From Planctomycetota bacterium (lineage in GTDB: Bacteria > Planctomycetota > MHYJ01 > WSZJ01 > JACPWG01): a stretch of 5,378 bases of DNA. Shown here piece after piece: positions 1-4,824 of this stretch (position 1 is its first letter; every line of letters begins with the position of its first letter). The stretch is from positions 1-5,378 of the forward strand of contig JACRIP010000225.1 in the NCBI GenBank assembly GCA_016220045.1, written 5' to 3'. The position numbers were made by a program, and so were the translations under genes. The notes under the pieces were generated by a model. That model was not told where the DNA came from. It did not search any database and worked only from the letters and a program-made list of their open reading frames with translations.

Positions 1-382
1 CGAACTTGTACCCGTAGCAGATGATCCCGGACTCGCCGTCCTGCCGCAGCCTCCGGAATTCCAGATGCACCGGCGTGCCGATCTCCACCTCCTCCGGCCG
101 ACAATCCACGATCTGCGTCGTCAGCTTCACCCCGTTCGCCAACGCCACGATCCCCACGACGTAGGGGACGTCGTCGGCGAAGCCGCTCGGAGCTACGTGG
201 ATCACCGTAAACGTCTCGATCACCCCGTCCTGCGGCAGGATGGTCTTCGTGAACTCGCGCCCGCGGCAGCCATGACAGACCGGACGCGGCGGGAACGCGA
301 CCTTGCCGCACTTCGTGCACTGGGCCGCCTCGTAACGCAGGCGCTGCGGGACCTCCCGCCAGTAGCGCGCGGAACCGATCAT
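1..382 (-). CDS. DUF35 Zn-ribbon/OB-fold protein, 3'-truncated by window edge
   Basis: This is a small acyl-CoA-binding partner of thiolases, with an N-terminal rubredoxin-like zinc ribbon followed by an OB fold. In archaea such proteins bridge acetoacetyl-CoA thiolase and HMG-CoA synthase and supply a shared CoA site. Translation gives 127 visible residues starting MIGSARYWREVPQRLRYEA. All four zinc ligands are present as C22-x2-C25 and C36-x2-C39, and the OB-fold region follows from about residue 48. The frame is open at base 1, and its last visible residues, CYGYKF, resemble the usual family C-terminus, so only a few residues are probably missing. The ATG at 382 is preceded by AGGAG (391-395) with an 8-base spacer. 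It starts 17 bases after the thiolase stop, so it is the downstream member of the operon. Family assignment is firm; the role as bridging subunit is inferred from context. Confidence 0.9.
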   Translation of the reverse strand, partial: MIGSARYWREVPQRLRYEAAQCTKCGKVAFPPRPVCHGCRGREFTKTILPQDGVIETFTVIHVAPSGFADDVPYVVGIVALANGVKLTTQIVDCRPEEVEIGTPVHLEFRRLRQDGESGIICYGYKF

Positions 383-399
383 CGGGTATGCTCCTGACC

Positions 400-1560
400 T
401 CAGACCTGTGAGAAGATGTGGATGACGGTGCTCGCGCCCGTCCCGCCCATGTTCTGGGTCAGCCCCCAGCGCGCGTTCTTCACCTGGCGCGGCCCCGCCG
501 CCCCGCGCAACTGCAGCACCGCCTCGCGCACCTGCGCGACCCCCGTGGCGCCGACCGGATGCCCCTTCGACTTCAGCCCGCCCGACACGTTCACCGGGAT
601 CTTGCCGCCGAGAGCCGTCATCCCGCTCTCCGCCGCCGCGCCGCCCCGGCCGCGCTCGGTCAGGCCCAGCGCCTCGATCACCATGATCTCCGAGATCGTG
701 AAACAGTCGTGGACTTCACAGAAGGAGAGCTTCGTGGGATCGATCCCCGCCTGCTGGTACGCCAGCTCGGCCGCCCGCTCCGTCGAGGCCAGCCAGGTGA
801 GGTCGGCCCGGTCGTGCAGCGCCAGCGTGTCGGTCGCGTGCGCCGAGGCCGCCACCTTGACCAGCGGGTGCCGCTTCTCCATCCGCCGCGCCATCTCCAG
901 CGGCACCAGCACCGCCGCCGCCGCCCCGTCCGTGATCGGCGAACAGTCCAGGATGCGCAGCGGGTCCGCCACCATCGTCGATTCGAGCACCTGCTCCGGC
1001 GTCACCTTGCCCTGGTACTGCGCCAGCGGATTCAACAGCCCGTGCGCGTGGTTCTTCGCCGCCACGTGCGCCATCTGCCGCCGCGTCGTCCCGTAACGCT
1101 TCATGTGCGCCCGCGCCATCATGGCGTAGAGGCCCGGGAAGGTCACGCCGTGGTAGCCTTCGTATTCCTGGTCGGCGGCCGTGGACAACGCGTAGGTCGC
1201 CGCGCCGCCGTCCACGTCGGTCATCTTCTCCACCCCCGAGGCGAGCACGACGTCGTGCGCGCCCGAGGCGACGGCGAGCCAGGCCTGCCGGAAGGCCAGC
1301 CCGCCCGAAGCGCACGCCGACTCGACGCGCGTGCCCGGGATCGGCCCCATGCCGAGCTGGTCGGCGCACATCGCGCCCAGGTGCTCCTGGCCGACGAAAA
1401 GCCCGCCGCTCATGCAGCCCACGTACAGGGCGTCGATCCGGTCCACCTGGGCGTCCGCGATCGCCTCGAGCGCGGCCTCCGTCCAGATGTCGCGGTGGGA
1501 CTTCTCCCAGAGCTCGCCCCACCGGTTCATTCCAACTCCGATGACGGCAACGTCACGCAT
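400..1560 (-). CDS. Thiolase, SCP2/archaeal acetyl-CoA acetyltransferase type
   Basis: A 386-residue thiolase-fold enzyme, the normal length for the family. It most likely condenses two acetyl-CoA to acetoacetyl-CoA and passes it to the neighbouring HMG-CoA synthase. The nucleophilic Cys is C83 in ESACASGG. The motif HDCF (H284-C286) supplies the second active-site Cys of the SCP2/archaeal class, and GGLKSKGHPVGATG contains the catalytic His H334. The C-terminus reads QNMGGTGAS where classical thiolases carry a CxG Cys, which again points to the SCP2/archaeal class. The ATG at 1560 has AAGGGA (1569-1574) 8 bases upstream. It lies 17 bases after the HMG-CoA synthase stop and 17 bases before the DUF35 start. 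Similar thiolase/DUF35 pairs act on other substrates, for example BbsAB in anaerobic toluene degradation, so the substrate is inferred from the adjacent synthase. Confidence 0.93.
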   Translation of the reverse strand: MRDVAVIGVGMNRWGELWEKSHRDIWTEAALEAIADAQVDRIDALYVGCMSGGLFVGQEHLGAMCADQLGMGPIPGTRVESACASGGLAFRQAWLAVASGAHDVVLASGVEKMTDVDGGAATYALSTAADQEYEGYHGVTFPGLYAMMARAHMKRYGTTRRQMAHVAAKNHAHGLLNPLAQYQGKVTPEQVLESTMVADPLRILDCSPITDGAAAAVLVPLEMARRMEKRHPLVKVAASAHATDTLALHDRADLTWLASTERAAELAYQQAGIDPTKLSFCEVHDCFTISEIMVIEALGLTERGRGGAAAESGMTALGGKIPVNVSGGLKSKGHPVGATGVAQVREAVLQLRGAAGPRQVKNARWGLTQNMGGTGASTVIHIFSQV

Positions 1561-1577
1561 GCAGTGTATCCCTTATA

Positions 1578-2630
1578 TTACTCCGCGCACTTGCGGATCT
1601 TGCCTCGGTACTTGGCGTAAGTCCCGTAGTCCAGGTAGATCGGATGGTTCTCGAGCTGGGCGCGGGTCTGCGGGGCGACGTTCTGGACTTCGGCCAGCCG
1701 GTCGGTGACGCGCCAGACGAAGCCGTCGCTGCCGGAGCCCGAGCCGTAGCTGACCATGAAGATCCGGTCGCCGGGCTTCGCCACGTCGAGGATGGCGGAG
1801 AGCCCCATCGGGGAGGAACCTGAGTAGGTGTTCCCGAGGGTCGGACAGAGCCAGCCCTGCTCGATCTTCGCCTTCTCGAAGCCGAGCTCGGTGGCGGCGC
1901 GCAGGGGGAACTTGCCGTTCGGCTGGTGGAAGACCGCCCACTGGAAGTCCTGCGGCTGGGCGCCGGCCTTCTTGAGCAGGCCGTGGGCGCAGGCGAGGAC
2001 GTGCTTGAAGTAGGCGGGCTCGCCGGTAAAGCGGCCGGCGTGTTTCGGGTAGAACTGGTATTCGCGGCGCCAGAAGTCGGGGGTGTCGGTCATGTAGCCG
2101 TAGGTGTGCTCGCAGACGGCGAGCAGGCGGTCGCGGCCCATGAGGAAGGCGGCGGCGCCGGCGGAGGCGGAGTATTCGAGGGCGTCGCCGGGCGCGCCCT
2201 GGGAGGTGTCGGCGCCGATGCCGAAGGCGTAGTCCATTTCGCCGGCCTTGACGTGCGAGAGGGCGATGTACATGCCCTCGGTGCCGGCCTTGCAGGCGAA
2301 CTCGAGGTCGGCGCAGTGGATTTCGGGCGTGGCGCCGAGCGCCTCGGCGACCACGGTGCCGCTGGGCTTGACCGCGTAGGGGTGGGATTCCGAACCGACG
2401 TAGATGGCGCCGATCCGGGCGGGATCGATGCCGGCCCGGCGCACGGCGTAGCGGGCGGCTTCGACGGACATGGTGATGGTGTCCTGGTCCGGGGTCGGGA
2501 CGCTCTTTTCGCGGAGCATCAGCCCCTTCTTGTAGGAGGGCGCGTCGGCGCCCCAGACCTTGGCGATTTCTTCGACCTTGATCCGGTGCCGCGGGACGTA
2601 TGCCCCGTAGCCCACGATTCCGACATCCAT
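1578..2630 (-). CDS. Hydroxymethylglutaryl-CoA synthase, archaeal type
   Basis: A 350-residue enzyme predicted to condense acetyl-CoA with acetoacetyl-CoA to form HMG-CoA, the entry to the mevalonate route. Its length and sequence match the short archaeal HMG-CoA synthases rather than the longer MvaS/eukaryotic type. The N-terminus MDVGIVGYGAYVP is the standard family start. The catalytic triad is visible: E81 in VGSESHPYAVKPSGT, C113 in EFACKAGTEGM, and H235 in FHQPNGKFP. GNTYSGSSP (266-274) and the C-terminal YAKYRGKI also fit the family. The ATG at 2630 has the Shine-Dalgarno AGGGAG 6 bases upstream, overlapping the previous gene's stop codon. The downstream thiolase and DUF35 genes complete the known three-protein complex. 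No key residue is missing. The next step, HMG-CoA reductase, is not in the window, so the end product is unknown. Confidence 0.94.
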   Translation of the reverse strand: MDVGIVGYGAYVPRHRIKVEEIAKVWGADAPSYKKGLMLREKSVPTPDQDTITMSVEAARYAVRRAGIDPARIGAIYVGSESHPYAVKPSGTVVAEALGATPEIHCADLEFACKAGTEGMYIALSHVKAGEMDYAFGIGADTSQGAPGDALEYSASAGAAAFLMGRDRLLAVCEHTYGYMTDTPDFWRREYQFYPKHAGRFTGEPAYFKHVLACAHGLLKKAGAQPQDFQWAVFHQPNGKFPLRAATELGFEKAKIEQGWLCPTLGNTYSGSSPMGLSAILDVAKPGDRIFMVSYGSGSGSDGFVWRVTDRLAEVQNVAPQTRAQLENHPIYLDYGTYAKYRGKIRKCAE

Positions 2631-2636
2631 GCTGGT

Positions 2637-2642
2637 CTCCCT
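2637..2642 (-). promoter_or_regulatory. Shine-Dalgarno of HMG-CoA synthase overlapping the upstream stop
   Basis: On the minus strand AGGGAG sits 6 bases before the ATG at 2630, and its first two bases are the last two of the upstream TAG stop (2641-2643). Ribosomes terminating on the upstream gene therefore finish directly on this site. That arrangement suggests translational coupling between the two-repeat protein and the synthase. Confidence 0.7.
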
Positions 2643-3153
2643 ATTTCCTGCTGGACTGCTCTTGACGTTCGAGGTCCCGGCAGCGGAGCATGCCGCGCGC
2701 CCGGAGGATCAGGTAGGGGTGAACCCTGAGGTCGCGCGCGGCGGACTCCAGGGTGCCTTCCGTCAGGCGGGCGAACCCGGTCGCCCCGGCGGGGGAGGGG
2801 GCGCCGGCGCGCACGCGTTCGATGAGCTCCTCGGCCTCGCGGGCCAGCGCGGCGGCTGCGGCCGGAGCCAGGGCCGGCGGCGGCGGCGGGGGCGGGCTCG
2901 AACCCGCGCTCGCACGGCCGGCGTGACGGCGCTCCGTGGCGTGCCGGACCGCCTCGATCAGTTCGGCGCGCCCGGCGGCGGTTTCCAGGTAGTCGCGGGC
3001 CGCGTCGACGACGAACGGATGGACCCCGAGCGTGACCGCGACGCTCTCGAGGTAGCCCCGATGGAGGAACCCGAGCCCGTGCGGCTGCCCAGCCAGACGC
3101 TCCACCAGATCCGCCAACTCGGCGGGCAAGGGGGTCGAACGACGATCCGCCAC
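2641..3153 (-). CDS. Unrecognised protein with two helix-turn-helix-like repeats, first gene of the operon
   Basis: A protein of 170 residues that I do not recognise. It carries an internal duplication: residues 35-56 and 135-156 share LES-x-A-x2-L-x-VHP-[FY]-x4-AR-x2-L, exactly 100 residues apart, and each is preceded by a related helix (LVERL and LIERV). The spacing A-x2-L-[GR]-V-x resembles a helix-turn-helix, so a regulator is possible, but DNA binding is not demonstrated. A linker with seven consecutive Pro (87-93) and an Ala-rich stretch separates the copies. I chose the GTG at 3153 because GGAG (3163-3166) lies 9 bases upstream. The frame also allows TTG at 3186 or GTG at 3168, both without a clear ribosome-binding site. 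It ends 10 bases before HMG-CoA synthase, with its stop overlapping that gene's Shine-Dalgarno, so it is probably co-translated. It has no signal peptide or membrane segment. Confidence 0.72.
   Translation of the reverse strand: MADRRSTPLPAELADLVERLAGQPHGLGFLHRGYLESVAVTLGVHPFVVDAARDYLETAAGRAELIEAVRHATERRHAGRASAGSSPPPPPPPALAPAAAAALAREAEELIERVRAGAPSPAGATGFARLTEGTLESAARDLRVHPYLILRARGMLRCRDLERQEQSSRK
2875..2895 (-). repeat. Proline-codon microsatellite in the two-repeat protein
   Basis: Seven consecutive Pro codons, six CCG and one CCC, encode the rigid linker between the two duplicated halves. Short triplet runs like this can change in copy number, which would alter linker length without shifting the frame. 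Confidence 0.6.
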
Positions 3154-3196
3154 GCTTCCGCACTCCACTCGTCGCGCTTCGCCCAACGGAGATCGA

Positions 3197-3210
3197 CGCG
3201 CGCGCGCGCG
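3197..3210. repeat. Alternating (CG)7 tract
   Basis: Fourteen bases of perfect CG alternation lie in the leader of the operon, about 45 bases upstream of the chosen GTG start. Alternating CG is the classic sequence able to adopt Z-DNA under negative supercoiling. In a genome this GC-rich it may also be chance. Confidence 0.55.
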
Positions 3211-3330
3211 GTTGGCGCAAACGCCGGTCCCGGGCCGGGCGGCGCGCGCTCGATCGCCCGGGCCGCGCGGCGGCGGGCGGGCGGCGTGGAGGTATGGACG
3301 TGCGCGATCCGTGCCATGGGATGATCGGCC

Positions 3331-3348
3331 GGTATAAGGTATGTACCT
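3331..3348 (-). promoter_or_regulatory. Candidate promoter/operator island upstream of the HMG-CoA synthase operon
   Basis: This is an A/T-richer island in otherwise GC-dense DNA. It contains the near-palindrome AGGTA-TG-TACCT (3337-3348) and, read on the minus strand, a weak -10-like TATACC or TTATAC. No convincing -35 box is seen, so a sigma-70 promoter is only a guess. It lies roughly 180 bases before the first gene's GTG, which would give a long leader. The near-palindrome could be an operator, possibly for the helix-turn-helix-like protein encoded just downstream. Confidence 0.25.
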
Positions 3349-3517
3349 GGGGAGAAGGCGCAGGCGGGGAGGAGGGGATGTGGGACGGGCGTGGCAGGTG
3401 CGGCGAGCGCGATCCTCCAGATCCAGGGTGCGAATCGGCGCCGCTTCGGCACCGCCTCTGGAGGCAGCGAATCTCTCGGGGCGGAGGTGCAGTCGCGGGC
3501 GTGGCGAGCGCTATTCA

Positions 3518-3557
3518 GCGCGGAGAATTCGCCCGGCTGGTCGGGAATTCTCCGCGC
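3518..3557 (-). terminator. Strong 13-bp hairpin, possible terminator of the right-hand unit
   Basis: A perfect inverted repeat has arms GCGCGGAGAATTC (3518-3530) and GAATTCTCCGCGC (3545-3557) around a 14-base loop. It lies about 140 bases downstream of the stop at 3698, where a terminator for the membrane-protein genes would be expected. No T-run follows on either strand, so it is not a textbook intrinsic terminator. It could instead be a 3'-end stabilising hairpin or a protein-binding site. The structure is certain from the sequence; the function is inferred. Confidence 0.4.
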
Positions 3558-3600
3558 GGCGCGAGCCGGGGCAAGCCCGAGCGCGCCCTCCGCGGTGAGT

Positions 3601-3690
3601 GGCGTCCAACCTCCTGGAACGACGTTGATCCTCGTTGCACGGCGCGAAACGGCGTTGAACCTCGTTGAACGACGCTAAACGCCGTTGAAC
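3601..3690. repeat. 10-bp tandem repeat, nine units
   Basis: Nine consecutive 10-base units follow the consensus NNCGTTGAAC (GTTCAACGNN on the minus strand). Position 3 (C) and position 10 (C) are invariant in all nine units. Positions 4, 8 and 9 match in eight, position 5 in seven, and positions 6 and 7 in six. A degenerate tenth unit may precede at 3591. The array starts 7 bases beyond the stop of the gene at 3698, so it lies in that gene's 3' untranslated region. The period is close to one DNA helical turn. Because 10 is not a multiple of 3, it is not a coding repeat, although 30 bases give a false 10-residue periodicity in a shadow frame. Confidence 0.85.
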
Positions 3691-3697
3691 GCCGTCC

Positions 3698-4768
3698 CTA
3701 CGGCGCCAGCGCCGCCCGCAACGCCGCCTCCGAGTCCACCGCGAACCGGTCGAATTCCTCCTCCAGCGCCGCCCGAAGCGCGGCGCGCAGCTCGCCCGGC
3801 ATCTCGGGCGTTCCCAGTAGTCCGCGCTCGGCACGCGCCAGCTCGGCGCGCACCGTTTCCGCAATCCCGCCCTTCGCGTAGTGCATGACCGCCAGGTCGA
3901 CGCCGACCACCGCGACCAGCGATAACCCCGCGGTCCACCAGCCCGCGCCGACTCCCAGCAGCGTGCCGCCGCCGCCGACCCCCGCCGCGGAGAGTGCGGA
4001 GGCGACCAGCGAGGCGGCGATCGGTTGCAGAACCAGCAGGCTGCCGGCCTCGTAGCCGAGCCGCGCGAGCGCGACCCGCGGCAGGAATTCGGTCGCGGCC
4101 TCCCGGCACGGCCCGAAAGCGCGGCGGCCGACCCGCGTGGCATCCACGCGCGGAACGAAAGTGCGCAGCGCGCCGGTCGCATCCGCTTCGGCCGCGGCCG
4201 CCAGCTCGACCTCGGCCGCCAGGGTGAGGCGGCGCGCGCCGTCGAACGCGTCGCCGATCGCCTGGTCCAGCTCCGCCGGCGCGAGGACCTGGCGCCCGAA
4301 CTCCGCTTCGAAGAGCTGCTGCGCGGTGAGCTGGACGCCGTCCGGGGCGTGTTCGACCGCGCCCGCCCAGGCGCGCGCGCTGCGCCACGCGGCGCGACAG
4401 CTCGGGCCGAGCCCGCAGGCCCAGTCGGCGTAGGCGTCGGCGCGGCCCGCGGCGAGCAGGAAGGTCGCGTGCACCGGGGCAAACGTGCCGTCAAGCCGCG
4501 CGAGGACGCGCGCGCGCGTCGCGGCGCAGGCGGCGCGGTGGCGCTCCAGGATGCGCCCGACTTCGCCCGGCGGGACCGCCTCGACGGGTGGCGGCGCCGC
4601 GACCGCGCCGGACGGGGACGCGGCGGGCGCCCACGCGCCGCCCGGCTCCGCGCCGGCGCCGGGGGCCGGGATCAGCGAACCGATGACGCCGCGGCCGCAC
4701 AGGGCGAGGACGGCGATCGCGGTCAGATACAGGCAAACCCGTACGGCCAGCCAACTCGATCGGCGCAT
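3698..4768 (-). CDS. Unrecognised membrane-associated protein with Gly-rich hydrophobic segment
   Basis: A 356-residue protein that I cannot assign to a family. Residues 8-32 form an N-terminal membrane segment after MRRSS. ALC at 22-24 lacks the small residue before Cys expected of a lipobox, so a lipoprotein is unlikely. A Pro/Ala/Gly linker (34-66) follows, then a helix-rich region (70-235) with Cys at 81, 118, 124 and 221 that could form disulfides outside the cytoplasm. Next comes a hydrophobic block (241-296) including a GVGGGGTLLGVGAGWW stretch, probably two membrane passes. The tail (303-352) is an acidic/basic amphipathic helix. The ATG at 4768 has a strong GGAGGAG (4778-4784) 9 bases upstream, which supports the start. 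It lies 39 bases after another unrecognised membrane protein, so the two are likely co-transcribed. The gene is followed by the 10-bp repeat array and then the hairpin. No catalytic motif is seen. Confidence 0.75.
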   Translation of the reverse strand: MRRSSWLAVRVCLYLTAIAVLALCGRGVIGSLIPAPGAGAEPGGAWAPAASPSGAVAAPPPVEAVPPGEVGRILERHRAACAATRARVLARLDGTFAPVHATFLLAAGRADAYADWACGLGPSCRAAWRSARAWAGAVEHAPDGVQLTAQQLFEAEFGRQVLAPAELDQAIGDAFDGARRLTLAAEVELAAAAEADATGALRTFVPRVDATRVGRRAFGPCREAATEFLPRVALARLGYEAGSLLVLQPIAASLVASALSAAGVGGGGTLLGVGAGWWTAGLSLVAVVGVDLAVMHYAKGGIAETVRAELARAERGLLGTPEMPGELRAALRAALEEEFDRFAVDSEAALRAALAP

Positions 4769-4794
4769 GACGTGCTGCTCCTCCGAAACGGGGT

Positions 4795-4824
4795 GCGCCG
4801 TCGCCCGTCAGGGGGCGACGGCGC
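4795..4824 (-). promoter_or_regulatory. Intercistronic 12-bp hairpin with stop codon in the loop
   Basis: A perfect 12-bp inverted repeat has arms GCGCCGTCGCCC (4795-4806) and GGGCGACGGCGC (4813-4824) around a 6-base loop. The TGA stop of the upstream gene (4808-4810) falls inside the loop, and the strong Shine-Dalgarno of the next gene begins about 10 bases after the stem in the direction of transcription. It could slow ribosomes at termination, set relative expression, or act as an RNA processing or attenuation site. No T-run follows, so simple termination is less likely. Confidence 0.55.

Larger units (their letters stand above)
3154..3697. other. Long non-coding interval between the two gene blocks
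   Basis: I see no convincing gene in this stretch of about 540 bases. Open frames that cross it are Arg/Ser/Pro-rich extensions of frames overlapping the real genes, and they match nothing I recognise. It must hold the 3' end of the right-hand transcription unit and, most likely, the promoter of the HMG-CoA synthase operon. It contains an alternating CG run, an A/T-richer island with a near-palindrome, a 13-bp hairpin and a 10-bp tandem repeat, each listed separately. Confidence 0.7.

Noticed and set aside
418..1620. 400-residue open frame on the plus strand
   Set aside because: It lies antisense to the thiolase, is dominated by Arg/His/Pro and has no recognisable domain. The thiolase frame has full family motifs, so this is a shadow of GC-rich codon bias.
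1926..2729. 267-residue open frame on the plus strand
   Set aside because: It is antisense to HMG-CoA synthase and rich in Gly/Val/Ala, as expected from the complement of GC-rich codons. The minus-strand enzyme is unambiguous.
3333..3338. TATAAG as a plus-strand -10 box
   Set aside because: There is no matching -35 box and no plausible plus-strand gene downstream.
2958..3452. 164-residue minus-strand frame crossing the intergenic region
   Set aside because: It overlaps the two-repeat protein in another frame. Its composition is Arg/Ser/Pro/Trp-rich, with no domain or plausible ribosome-binding site.
3601..3690. CRISPR array
   Set aside because: The repeat unit is only 10 bp with no separate spacers, and no cas-like gene is present. 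It is a simple tandem repeat.
3511..4494. 327-residue minus-strand frame with an apparent 10-residue repeat near its end
   Set aside because: It is an out-of-frame shadow of the 3698-4768 gene. The peptide periodicity is simply the 10-bp DNA repeat read in triplets, and the frame stays open because the repeat lacks stops.
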